The translations under genes were made by a program, and so were the position numbers. The notes below the pieces were generated by a model. The model ran no database searches and had not been told where the DNA came from. It saw only the letters and a list, made by a program, of their open reading frames with translations. From Candidatus Coprenecus pullistercoris (GTDB lineage Bacteria; Bacteroidota; Bacteroidia; Bacteroidales; UBA932), in contig DXAT01000049.1 in assembly GCA_019116965.1 (NCBI GenBank), positions 1 to 33,789 on the forward strand: a DNA stretch of 33,789 nucleotides, in the 5' to 3' direction. Positions 1 through 6,848 of the stretch are shown piece after piece (the first letter of the stretch is position 1; the number at the start of each line of letters is the position of its first letter).

Positions 1-32
1 AACGGAATATTAATCATTAAAAAGTAATAGTT

Positions 33-770
33 ATGGACAGCAACAACAACATTCAGACTCAGACACAGCAGCAGTATTATCCCATGCCCCGCATCGGCGA
101 CCAGGCTCCCGCATTCGAGGCTGTGACCACCCAGGGCAAGATCCGCTTCCCCGAGGATTTCAAGGGCAAATGGAAGATCCTTTTCAGCCATCCCGCCGAC
201 TTCACCCCCGTCTGCACCTCCGAGTTCATGACCTTCGCCTCCCGCGCCGCCGAGTTCGAAGCCCTCAACACCCAGCTCATCGGCCTCTCCGTGGACGGAC
301 TCTACAGTCACATCGCATGGCTGCGCACCATCCAGGAGAAGATCCAGTACAAGGGCATGAAGAACGTCGAGGTGAAATTCCCCTTGATCGAGGACATCAC
401 CATGGACATCGCCCGCCGCTACGGCATGATCCAGCCCGGCGAAAGCGCCACTCAGGCCGTCCGCGCCGTATTCTTCATCGACCCGAAGAATGTAATCCGC
501 ACCATTATCTACTATCCCCTCTCGCTTGGCAGGAATTTTGATGAGCTCAAGAGAGTGCTGATAGGCCTGCAGACCGCCGATGAGTTCGGTGTCGCCCTGC
601 CCGCCGACTGGCAGCCTGGAGACGAGGTGATAGTGCCCACGGCCGGTTCCTGCGGAGTGGCCAAGAGCCGCATGGACGGAGACGACAAGGACCTTAAGTG
701 CTACGACTGGTTCTTCTGCACCCGTCAGCTCCCCAAGGAGAAGATAGAGGACAAAATTTACAGAAAATAA
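33..770 (+). CDS. Peroxiredoxin, AhpC/TSA family, Prx6-like (long form)
   Basis: A 245-residue thiol peroxidase that would reduce H2O2 and organic peroxides in the cytoplasm. The peroxidatic motif P-x-x-x-T-x-x-C is seen at residues 54-61 (PADFTPVC), making Cys61 the peroxidatic cysteine. The C-terminal third has three more cysteines (C207, C223, C229), the arrangement of the long archaeal/Prx6-type enzymes, in which a C-terminal cysteine resolves the sulfenate; which one does so here is inference. There is no signal peptide: the N-terminus is polar and Gln/Asn-rich before the conserved region starts near residue 19. The start is the first ATG in frame, preceded by an A-rich leader. Only 32 bases upstream are visible, so its promoter is not in the window. 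The stop codon overlaps the next gene's ATG. Codon use favours C-ending codons, as in highly expressed genes. Confidence 0.93.
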   Translation: MDSNNNIQTQTQQQYYPMPRIGDQAPAFEAVTTQGKIRFPEDFKGKWKILFSHPADFTPVCTSEFMTFASRAAEFEALNTQLIGLSVDGLYSHIAWLRTIQEKIQYKGMKNVEVKFPLIEDITMDIARRYGMIQPGESATQAVRAVFFIDPKNVIRTIIYYPLSLGRNFDELKRVLIGLQTADEFGVALPADWQPGDEVIVPTAGSCGVAKSRMDGDDKDLKCYDWFFCTRQLPKEKIEDKIYRK

Positions 771-1243
771 TGAAACGGATAGCGACAACACTGCTTATGG
801 CCGGAACCCTGCTTCTGTCCGCCCTGCCTCTGACGGCATACGGACAGGAGAGGAAGTCCGGAAAAAATGAGGAAAAAATGGAAACAGGAACAATACATCT
901 GACCAAAGCAGAATTTCTGCAGAAAGTATGGAACTACGAGGCCGGTTCACAGGTCTGGAAATACGAGGGAACCAAACCCGCCATCGTGGACTTCTTCGCC
1001 ACCTGGTGCGGCCCCTGCAAGGCCCTGGGCCCCGTGCTCGATGAGCTGGCCAGGGAATACGGTGACAGGCTCGTAATCTACAAGGTGGATGTGGACCAGG
1101 AGAGGGATCTTGCCGGAGCTTTCGGTATCCGCTCGGTGCCGACCCTGCTCTACATACCTGCTGACGGTGAGCCTTCGATGAGCCCCGGCGCTCCTTCCAA
1201 GGCTCAGCTCAAGCAGATTATCGATGAGCAGCTTCTGAAATAA
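770..1243 (+). CDS. Secreted thioredoxin-fold protein
   Basis: A 157-residue thioredoxin-family oxidoreductase. Residues 1-26 form a signal peptide (basic MKR start, Leu/Ala-rich core, cleavage probably after the AYGQ region), so the mature domain should act in the periplasm. The active site WCGPC is at residues 79-83, and the cis-proline loop is SVPT with Pro124. The start was set at the ATG that overlaps the peroxiredoxin stop (TAATG), because it gives a clean signal peptide; an upstream in-frame extension lies inside the peroxiredoxin gene and was rejected. The overlap implies translational coupling with the peroxiredoxin, although the two products should sit in different compartments. A dithiol reductase or DsbA/DsbD-type partner role is possible; the WCGPC motif favours a reductase. 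Confidence 0.9.
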   Translation: MKRIATTLLMAGTLLLSALPLTAYGQERKSGKNEEKMETGTIHLTKAEFLQKVWNYEAGSQVWKYEGTKPAIVDFFATWCGPCKALGPVLDELAREYGDRLVIYKVDVDQERDLAGAFGIRSVPTLLYIPADGEPSMSPGAPSKAQLKQIIDEQLLK

Positions 1244-1265
1244 ACAAATTTTAAATAGTCTGATT

Positions 1266-1310
1266 GCCGCCGGTTTTCTGAAAAATCAGGGGCCGGCGGT
1301 TTCTCATTTT
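1266..1310 (+). terminator. Rho-independent terminator after the thioredoxin gene
   Basis: An inverted repeat pairs 1266-1273 (gccgccgg) with 1293-1300 (ccggcggt): seven Watson-Crick pairs plus one G-T. A short inner CTGA/TCAG stem lies in the loop, and a T-rich stretch (ttctcatttt) follows. It ends the peroxiredoxin-thioredoxin unit and separates it from the ATP-grasp gene. Confidence 0.8.
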
Positions 1311-1322
1311 ACGGATTGGGAT

Positions 1323-1330
1323 TACATTTG
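1323..1330 (+). promoter_or_regulatory. Bacteroidetes -7 box (TACATTTG) directly before the ATP-grasp start
   Basis: TACATTTG fits TAnnTTTG exactly. It ends 4 nt before the ATG at 1335, so a start 4-7 nt downstream of the box would fall on or just after the initiator codon, giving a leaderless or nearly leaderless mRNA. No exact -33 TTTG is present at 19-21 nt upstream. Confidence 0.45.
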
Positions 1331-1334
1331 CGGT

Positions 1335-2219
1335 ATGGAAAAAAGAGGCCTGCTGATATATCCGTCCACAACTCCCCGTGAGAACAACGCTTTCGGCTGG
1401 TTCATGGAAGCGGCTGCCCGTTATGGCATAGAGTTGCAGGTGCTGTTCTATGATGCTCCTGTGGCTCAGGCTCCTGTCGGAGCACCTGACCGGAAACCGG
1501 ATTTCGTCCTTATGAGGGGCTACAATATCGCCTTGTCCAGGTGGTATGAGGAGCAAGGTGTAAGGGTAATCAATTCTTCCGGATCAATGATTCTGTGCAG
1601 GGACAAACGCCGCTCCGGAGAGGTGCTTGCAGCAGCCGGAGTGCCGGTTCCGAAGGTGCTGTCAATGGAGGAGGCTGCCGGCGGTGCGGCGTATCCGTTT
1701 GTACTGAAGCTCAATTTCGGCTCGAAAGGGGAGAATGTGTTTCTTGTCCGCAATGAGACGGAATACAGGGACGCTCAGGAGGCGTGCCGTCGGGAGGAGA
1801 CCCTGCGGCTGGAGGCATTGGCCAGGGGTGTCAGTGAGTTCGGGGAGACTCCGGAGGAGATTCGTTGCGGCTGTGAACCTATGCTGCAGGAGTTCGTGGC
1901 TTCGAGCAGCGGACGGGATATCCGGGTATGGGTGACAGGGGAGGAAGTGGCCGGTCATGTGCTTCGCTACAATCCTTCCAGCTTTAAATCCAATTTCGCC
2001 GCCGGAGGCTCTTTCCGTCAGATTCCGCTGCCTCCGGAGGCGGCTTCGACCGCTATGGCCGCAGCCCGTGCATGCGGTCTTTTCTTCGCCGGAGTGGATC
2101 TGCTCTATGACGGAGACGGCGGCTTCAAGGTCTGCGAGATCAACGGTAACGCCGGCTTCCGCACCGCATCAGCGGACATTCCCGATGCCCTTTTCCGCAA
2201 TATCAGGAAGATTATTTAG
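1335..2219 (+). CDS. ATP-grasp family protein, RimK-like
   Basis: A 294-residue ATP-grasp enzyme resembling the RimK/LysX group, which joins an amino acid to a carboxylate with ATP hydrolysis. Visible elements are an N-terminal alpha/beta region (1-85), an ATP-binding strand with Lys at residue 125 (FVLKLNFGSKG), the RDIRVWV strand, and the C-terminal metal-binding motif CEINGN with Glu268 and Asn270. RimK-type enzymes usually have E-x-N in a similar loop followed by PG; here it is INGNAGF. The substrate cannot be told from sequence. It begins after a terminator, has its own -7 box, and converges on the porin gene with an 11-nt gap, so it is probably monocistronic. The next in-frame ATG is about 60 codons in and would remove conserved sequence, which supports the chosen start. 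Confidence 0.8.
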   Translation: MEKRGLLIYPSTTPRENNAFGWFMEAAARYGIELQVLFYDAPVAQAPVGAPDRKPDFVLMRGYNIALSRWYEEQGVRVINSSGSMILCRDKRRSGEVLAAAGVPVPKVLSMEEAAGGAAYPFVLKLNFGSKGENVFLVRNETEYRDAQEACRREETLRLEALARGVSEFGETPEEIRCGCEPMLQEFVASSSGRDIRVWVTGEEVAGHVLRYNPSSFKSNFAAGGSFRQIPLPPEAASTAMAAARACGLFFAGVDLLYDGDGGFKVCEINGNAGFRTASADIPDALFRNIRKII

Positions 2220-2230
2220 CTCCGGGAATA

Positions 2231-3334
2231 TCAGAATCCTACCTGAAGCTGTGTGACGAACATATGCGAGGACGGAACGCCGCTGTATATGCCTTGGCTG
2301 TCAGCGGACCGCTGCTGGTATACATACTGTGCCTGAAGCCGGCATTTTTGGAAGAAGTTCCACTGCAGTCCTATGATATAGTTGCACTGCCAGTCACTCA
2401 GGCTGATGTTCCGGTCCAGATAATCCACAGATGCCACGATGTCCAGAAATTTTACCGGAGACCCGGTCAGTGTGGCGTATGCGCCGCGGCTTCTGACCGA
2501 GGCGTCCAGTCCTTCCATATATTCGCTTCGGAGATATATTGGTCCTGCTTTCAGTTCCAGTCCTGCGCTCCATCTGTTTCTCCGGTATGTCTCTTCCTCC
2601 TTGAAACTCCCGTAGGGGCTGTCCGTCTTTGCGGTTCCTTCTCCGATATAGACGGAACCGTGCAGTTTGAGCATACTGACAGGTCTGATAGCCAGGCTTG
2701 CCACCACATCCTTTCTGTTGTTGGACTCGGCTGTATTGGACGGCTCTCCGTTGAATACACCGATTCTGTATTCGAACAGATTGCGGCGGTCCTTCCCTAC
2801 TTTAAGAAATTCACCGCCGGCTTCCAGACCAAGGTCCCTTCCTGAACCTGCGCCGAAGCACTCATCCGAGCCGTCGATGCCGGCCAGATACTGAACTGCC
2901 TGCGCTCCTTTTATTATTTCCAGGACAGAGGGAGACATATTGCTTTCAATGGTGAAGGGTGTCTTGTACTGCCCGAGACGGATGTAGAACGCATCTACCG
3001 GACGGTATCTGATAAACAGCTCGTGCAGCTTGAATTTAGACACATCAGCCATGAAGTAGAGGTCAAGATGCTTGATCGGCTTGACATCAGCGATGATCAT
3101 TGCCCTGTACAGATTGAACTTGTTGAAAGCCCCGTCGTGTTCCATGTCGTATGTGCTGTACTGGTATCCGGCCTGGGCATAGCCGCTGACACTTACTTTT
3201 TCCGAAAGGAAGTTCATGAGTTTTCCGCCCTTTGATTCTTTGGAGCCGGTGCTGAGGCTGTCTGCCGCTGCCGAGGCACTTGTGCATGCCGCCGCGGTCA
3301 GGATGATAGAGATAACAGTTGCCTTGATATTCAT
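2231..3334 (-). CDS. Outer-membrane porin, OprO/OprP-like
   Basis: A 367-residue protein with an N-terminal signal peptide (residues 1-23, ending in an Ala/Ser-rich ASA-type cleavage region). The mature part alternates polar and aromatic residues as in a beta-barrel and ends in Phe (LQVGF), the usual outer-membrane insertion signature. The segment containing FNLYRAMIIADVKP, LFIRYRP and LGQYKTPF, seen between about residues 70 and 135, matches the phosphate-selective O/P porin family. In Bacteroidetes such proteins are often annotated simply as porins, and phosphate specificity is not proven here. Its promoter is well formed (see 3367-3397). It is likely monocistronic. Confidence 0.85.
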   Translation of the reverse strand: MNIKATVISIILTAAACTSASAAADSLSTGSKESKGGKLMNFLSEKVSVSGYAQAGYQYSTYDMEHDGAFNKFNLYRAMIIADVKPIKHLDLYFMADVSKFKLHELFIRYRPVDAFYIRLGQYKTPFTIESNMSPSVLEIIKGAQAVQYLAGIDGSDECFGAGSGRDLGLEAGGEFLKVGKDRRNLFEYRIGVFNGEPSNTAESNNRKDVVASLAIRPVSMLKLHGSVYIGEGTAKTDSPYGSFKEEETYRRNRWSAGLELKAGPIYLRSEYMEGLDASVRSRGAYATLTGSPVKFLDIVASVDYLDRNISLSDWQCNYIIGLQWNFFQKCRLQAQYVYQQRSADSQGIYSGVPSSHMFVTQLQVGF

Positions 3335-3366
3335 GGCCGTAGTGTTGTGTGTCTTTAAATGGGCGG

Positions 3367-3397
3367 CAAAAATAAGCAGAAGTCCCGTAAGAACAAA
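3367..3397 (-). promoter_or_regulatory. Promoter for the porin gene
   Basis: On the minus strand, TTTG (3397-3394) is followed after 19 nt by TATTTTTG (3374-3367), a complete match to the Bacteroidetes promoter pattern. The implied start near 3362 leaves a leader of about 28 nt before the ATG. A small inverted repeat, ACAAAT-TTA-ATTTGT (3393-3407), overlaps the -33 element and could be an operator. Confidence 0.75.
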
Positions 3398-3676
3398 TTT
3401 AATTTGTCTTATGGAGCTTCTGCGTTGTCCGTCGGCTGGCTTTCCGATGCTGTTCCTCGCTGTTCCGCCATATCACCTGCGCTCTCCTATTAACGGCAGG
3501 CAGGCGAGCGGGGTAGTTTCGCAATTTTTTATAAATCAATGTGTTGTGAAAGTGACATGAACTTCTCGGGATGCTGTGGGTGGCCGAAAAGATCATGCTT
3601 AGTCGGCATGGTTCTGAATCTCAGAGTTTTGCGAAATCGGGGTGCGACACCACTTACCGTTGATGGCTGATGGGCT

Positions 3677-3735
3677 GAAGGGGTTAGGGGATGGGTAAAA
3701 GGAGCGTAAGCGAAGTCATATCTGCATGTCAGTGC
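3677..3735. repeat. Direct repeat copy A (about 58 bp)
   Basis: This block, which begins gaaggggttagggg, recurs at 3768-3824 with a 2-nt length difference and one or two substitutions in the middle. The final part (gaagtcatatctgcatg...) is identical in both copies. In copy B that segment is the end of the winged-helix gene plus its downstream flank, so copy A is a displaced duplicate of a gene end. Confidence 0.85.
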
Positions 3736-3756
3736 CCGGAGCGAGAGCGACCGAAG

Positions 3757-3774
3757 CCCCTTCTCGGGAAGGGG
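3757..3774. repeat. GC-rich hairpin between the direct repeats
   Basis: CCCCTTC (3757-3763) pairs with GAAGGGG (3768-3774) across a TCGG tetraloop. The right arm belongs to the start of repeat copy B. No T-run follows, so it is not an obvious intrinsic terminator. Confidence 0.6.
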
Positions 3775-3824
3775 TTAGGGGATGGGTAAAGAGCATAAGC
3801 GAAGTCATATCTGCATGTCAGTGC
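3768..3824. repeat. Direct repeat copy B, overlapping the regulator 3' end
   Basis: Second copy of the block at 3677-3735, with its unit start offset by 91 bp. It runs into the stop codon region of the minus-strand winged-helix gene. Confidence 0.85.
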
Positions 3825-3835
3825 AGATATGACTT
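3802..3835 (-). terminator. Perfect 14-bp hairpin across the regulator stop codon
   Basis: Positions 3802-3815 and 3822-3835 are perfect reverse complements with a 6-nt loop; the stop codon of the winged-helix gene lies in the loop. The sequence after it on the minus strand is only mildly T-rich (cgcttatgctcttt), so termination is possible but not certain. Copy A of the direct repeat carries only one arm of this hairpin. Confidence 0.45.
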
Positions 3836-4105
3836 TAGTGCTTCGACGTAAGCTGCGAAAGCCCGCGACCCTTTTTCCGTTATTCTGCACACCGTTCGCG
3901 GCTTCTTCCCCGCAAAACCTTTCTCAACAGTGATGTACCCTGCCTCGGAGAGCTTGTCGATCTGCACGCTCAGATTGCCGGCAGTGGCTCCGGTCGCCTC
4001 GCGCAGGTACACGAAGTCTGCCTCTTCCATGGTCAGCAGGGTGGACATGACGGCCAGACGGAGTTCGGAGTGCAGCAGCGGGTCGAGTTTTGCAAATTCT
4101 CCCAT
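3818..4105 (-). CDS. Winged-helix transcriptional regulator (HTH_34 / MarR-like)
   Basis: A 95-residue single-domain DNA-binding protein. The start MGEFAKLDPLLHSELRLAVMSTL, the recognition-helix region around TGATAGNLSVQIDKL (about residues 38-53) and the wing GKKPRTVCRITEKG match the small winged-helix proteins of Pfam HTH_34, relatives of MarR and ArsR. There is no extra ligand-binding domain and no cysteine pair typical of metal-sensing ArsR proteins. It lies 5 nt downstream of the membrane-protein gene, so the two are almost certainly cotranscribed, and the regulator plausibly controls its own operon. The C-terminus (SYLH) and stop lie within a perfect hairpin. Confidence 0.85.
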   Translation of the reverse strand: MGEFAKLDPLLHSELRLAVMSTLLTMEEADFVYLREATGATAGNLSVQIDKLSEAGYITVEKGFAGKKPRTVCRITEKGSRAFAAYVEALKSYLH

Positions 4106-4110
4106 GGCTG

Positions 4111-4716
4111 TTACTGTAGTTTACGGTTCTGACGGTTGAATATCAGGCCGGGGATGACCAGGTTCATCAGTGCGGCAGCTGTCAGTAAAAGCGGAGTGTA
4201 CACGGGACTGTCCAGAAGATAGGCGCACGGTAGGCCGGCTATGCCACTGATGATGCCGAGGACGGTTATAAGCCGGTTCTTGGCGAGTGCGCCAGTGATT
4301 GCGCCGCCCATTCCTAACAGCAGTATGATTATGCCTATGATGGGAATAGGAATGAAGAATGCCATGATGCTTGTGGCGACAGCGAAGACGCCGTATATAA
4401 TCCAGACGATGCCCATGGTCTTGGATATGAAGTTCTCTCCGCTACCGGAGCTGTGTCCGATATGCTTGGTCGAAAGTTTGTCCAGCGGCCATCCGATGAC
4501 CGGAATCAGGAACCATGCGATATTCCACATCGGGTTGCCTGTCAAGGCGATACCCAGCATCACGATGCCGGAAGCCAGCATGACCGCCGCACCCCATATT
4601 GTCATTGCCGTACCTGCGCGCCGCTGAAAGTCCCGCTGGCTGTTGTTGATTGCCTCGGAGATGATTTCCAATGACTTTTCTACTGAAAGTCCGTTTTTGT
4701 CGAAGCTGTTTTCCAT
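4111..4716 (-). CDS. Hypothetical multi-pass membrane protein paired with the regulator
   Basis: A 201-residue protein with a soluble N-terminal stretch (about residues 1-38, charged, EISEAINNSQRDFQRR) followed by five or six hydrophobic segments: roughly 39-60, 66-80, 100-120, 122-143, 150-168 and 173-193. It ends with a short basic tail (NRQNRKLQ). I do not recognise a catalytic motif or a named family. Small membrane proteins beside an HTH_34-type regulator are common in Bacteroidetes, which suggests an envelope or stress-linked regulated pair, but the function is unknown. The start is the first ATG and is preceded by an A/T-rich leader from the promoter at 4846-4877. Confidence 0.75.
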   Translation of the reverse strand: MENSFDKNGLSVEKSLEIISEAINNSQRDFQRRAGTAMTIWGAAVMLASGIVMLGIALTGNPMWNIAWFLIPVIGWPLDKLSTKHIGHSSGSGENFISKTMGIVWIIYGVFAVATSIMAFFIPIPIIGIIILLLGMGGAITGALAKNRLITVLGIISGIAGLPCAYLLDSPVYTPLLLTAAALMNLVIPGLIFNRQNRKLQ

Positions 4717-4845
4717 AACTTTAAAATGCTTTAAAAAATAAACCGAATTCTGCGAAAAAGAGAAGATCCGGTCTGATGTGAATCCCGAAGGTTTTTGTGC
4801 AGCGTTCGGGGTTCGTGGCAGCCACCTCTCTTATGTTTTCTGACG

Positions 4846-4877
4846 CAAATATAAACTAATTTATTTTATAAACCAAA
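4846..4877 (-). promoter_or_regulatory. Promoter for the membrane protein-regulator operon
   Basis: On the minus strand TTTG (4877-4874) is followed after exactly 20 nt by TATATTTG (4853-4846), a full match to the Bacteroidetes promoter pattern. The implied start near 4841 gives a leader of about 125 nt. That leader contains a GTGG-CAG-CCAC palindrome (4815-4825) and a CCCGAA/TTCGGG stem (4784-4789 with 4805-4810). Confidence 0.75.
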
Positions 4878-5086
4878 TTTTCAGCAAATATTTTGTTCGC
4901 ATTTGTCCTCTTTTCGCTTCCTCCACTTCCGCAACGGCAGGAAAATACGGAAAACGCTGCCGCTGTGGAAAGGGAAGAAGCAGAATGGAAAAAGGAAGTA
5001 GTGGTGGGAAACGGGAAGTGACGGAGCGGAAAGGGCGTTGGAAGAAGTAGTGAGTATGGAAGAGGTGGGGTTATGTGGAAATTTGT

Positions 5087-5094
5087 TAACTTTG
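5087..5094 (+). promoter_or_regulatory. -7 box (TAACTTTG) for the aminopeptidase/cyd unit
   Basis: TAACTTTG is an exact TAnnTTTG match. The expected -33 position (about 5063-5066) is G-rich instead of TTTG, so the promoter may be weak or need an activator. The start of transcription would be near 5099, leaving about 115 nt of leader. Confidence 0.5.
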
Positions 5095-5212
5095 AATGTT
5101 CAATGCGGTGCTTTCCGGCTGTCGTCGGTGCTGGAAGGTCGGTCAGGAAGCAGTTCCGCAAAGGAGGCGCATGGAACGAGTAATAGGCAGAATAGATTGT
5201 AAATTAATTAAT

Positions 5213-6604
5213 ATGATGAAACGAATCATTACTGTATGTGCGGTGCTGTCGGTGGCGGCGGCCGCTTTTGCCCAGGGCGGCATAACGGATGAGATGATGG
5301 CGCAAATCCGTAAAGGCTGGCAGGGGACACCCGAGGAACTGGCCTTGCGCAACGCTGTTTCGGCCAATGATATCAATACTCTGGCTGTGCGTCAGGGCGT
5401 AGAGGGCGGTTATGACTTCTACTTTTCGGACGAGGTACCGTCAAAGGGTATCACCGACCAGCAGCGAAGCGGAAGATGCTGGCTGTTTTCAGGAATGAAT
5501 GTGCTGAGGGCTAAGATGATAGACGAGTATAATCTCGGCCCTTTCCAGTTCTCGCAGAGCTATATTTTTTTCTATGACCAGCTGGAGAAGGCCAATCTTT
5601 TCCTGCAGGGCATAATAGATACCCGTAATCTGCCTATGGACGACCGTAAGGTGGAGTGGCTGTTCCGTCACGCTATCGGAGACGGCGGACAGTTCACAGG
5701 TGTATCCGATCTTATCATGAAGTACGGTATAGTCCCGTCCAATGTGATGCCCGAGACATATGCGGCCAATCATACCTCGGGTATGTCCATGCTGCTCAAT
5801 CTCAAGCTGAAGGAGTTCGGCTTGGAACTGCGTGAGATGACCGGCCCGAAAAAGGAGCTGCCTGCCATGCTGGAGAGCCGCAAGGTGGAGATGCTTGCCT
5901 TTGTGTACCGTTTCCTGGTGATTAACTTAGGAGAGCCGCCCGCCGAATTTACATGGACCATGTATGACGCTGAGGGCAAGCCGGTCAGCACTAAGACCTA
6001 TACTCCGAAGTCCTTCTATGACGAGTATGTGGGCGTGGATCTGAAGAACAACTATGTGATGCTGATGAACGACCCTACCCGCGAGTTCTACAAGGTCTAC
6101 GAGATAGAGTACGACCGCCATCAGTACGACGGCAAGAACTGGCTGTATATCAACTTGCCCATCGAAGAGATAGAGGCCATAGCCATCGCTTCGATAAAGG
6201 ACGGCACGATGATGTATTTCTCCTGCGACGTGGGTAAGTTCCTGGACCGTCAGAACGGTGTGCTGGACGTGGATTATTACGACTATGGCTCTCTGATGGG
6301 TACGGAGTTCGGCATGGACAAGCGGGAGCGGATATTGACCGGTGCCAGCGGCTCGTCCCACGCCATGACTCTGATGGCGGTGGACCTCGATGAGAACGGT
6401 AATGCTAAAAAATGGAAGGTGGAGAACTCATGGGGCATGATTGGCCACGAGGGGCATCTGGTGATGACGGACGAATGGTTTGAGGAATATATGTTCCGTC
6501 TGGTGGTGGAGAAGAAATACGTGCCTGAGAATATTCTCAAACTTCTGGAGACCGAGCCGATAATGCTTCCGCCTTGGGATCCGATGTTTGCGGAGGAACT
6601 TTAG
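5213..6604 (+). CDS. Secreted C1-type cysteine aminopeptidase (bleomycin hydrolase/PepC family)
   Basis: A papain-fold peptidase of 463 residues that trims N-terminal amino acids from peptides. The triad is visible: Cys89 in QRSGRCWLF, His383 in SSHAMTL and Asn405 in VENSWG. Residues 1-20 are a signal peptide (MMKRII start, Val/Ala core, AFAQ cleavage site), so unlike classical cytosolic PepC this enzyme is exported. I chose the ATG giving MMKR; the next ATG (5216) is equally possible. A more upstream in-frame ATG (5171) has an AGGAGG 3 nt before it, but would place 14 polar residues ahead of the signal peptide. It probably leads an operon with DUF4492 and cydAB (9-nt gap to the next gene). 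Confidence 0.9.
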   Translation: MMKRIITVCAVLSVAAAAFAQGGITDEMMAQIRKGWQGTPEELALRNAVSANDINTLAVRQGVEGGYDFYFSDEVPSKGITDQQRSGRCWLFSGMNVLRAKMIDEYNLGPFQFSQSYIFFYDQLEKANLFLQGIIDTRNLPMDDRKVEWLFRHAIGDGGQFTGVSDLIMKYGIVPSNVMPETYAANHTSGMSMLLNLKLKEFGLELREMTGPKKELPAMLESRKVEMLAFVYRFLVINLGEPPAEFTWTMYDAEGKPVSTKTYTPKSFYDEYVGVDLKNNYVMLMNDPTREFYKVYEIEYDRHQYDGKNWLYINLPIEEIEAIAIASIKDGTMMYFSCDVGKFLDRQNGVLDVDYYDYGSLMGTEFGMDKRERILTGASGSSHAMTLMAVDLDENGNAKKWKVENSWGMIGHEGHLVMTDEWFEEYMFRLVVEKKYVPENILKLLETEPIMLPPWDPMFAEEL

Positions 6605-6613
6605 TCCCGGCTT

Positions 6614-6820
6614 ATGGAGAGACTGCGCAGAATATGGCTTTTCTATTATGAGGGATTCAGGGACATGTCGTCTCTGGGCAGGACATTGTGGATAGTCGTG
6701 ATTCTGAAACTCTTTATCATGTTCGCTATCCTGAGGGTTTTCTTCTTCCGTCCGGCCTTGGCCGACTGTGAGACAGACGCTCAGAAGAGCAGGGTAGTGA
6801 TAGAGAATCTGACGAAATAA
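6614..6820 (+). CDS. DUF4492 small membrane protein, cytochrome bd-associated
   Basis: A 68-residue protein with one transmembrane helix at about residues 22-46 and a basic N-terminus (MERLRRIWLFYYEGFR), which suggests the N-terminus faces the cytoplasm. The YYEGFRDM start and the following hydrophobic span match DUF4492, a family usually encoded just upstream of cydA in Bacteroidetes and Campylobacterota. A role as an accessory subunit or assembly factor of cytochrome bd, comparable to CydX, is inferred from context; there is no sequence evidence for CydX homology. It sits 9 nt after the aminopeptidase and 28 nt before cydA. Confidence 0.85.
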   Translation: MERLRRIWLFYYEGFRDMSSLGRTLWIVVILKLFIMFAILRVFFFRPALADCETDAQKSRVVIENLTK

Positions 6821-6848
6821 TCATTAACCAAACAAAACCTTTAAACAA

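Larger units (their letters stand above)
3335..3817. other. Intergenic spacer (porin / regulator), no convincing gene
   Basis: About 480 bases between the porin start and the regulator stop. The left part holds the porin promoter. The middle (about 3410-3670) shows nothing I can identify: short frames, no gene-like codon pattern. The right part contains the duplicated block and hairpins listed separately. No RNA gene was recognised. Confidence 0.6.
4717..5212. other. Divergent intergenic region with leaders and a purine-rich tract
   Basis: About 500 bases between divergent genes. From left to right: the 125-nt leader of the minus-strand operon with two small hairpins, its promoter, an ordinary stretch with no feature I can name, a tract at 4967-5070 that is about five-sixths purine on the plus strand, then the plus-strand -7 box and a leader of roughly 115 nt for the aminopeptidase. 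No small gene or structured RNA family was recognised. Confidence 0.6.

Noticed and set aside
3402-3560. A small plus-strand gene starting within the porin upstream region
   Set aside because: It has no promoter, recognisable domain or gene-like codon pattern.
5162-5212. AGGAGG and an in-frame ATG at 5171 as an alternative aminopeptidase start
   Set aside because: The spacing of 3 nt is too short, and the extra 14 polar residues would precede an otherwise clean signal peptide.
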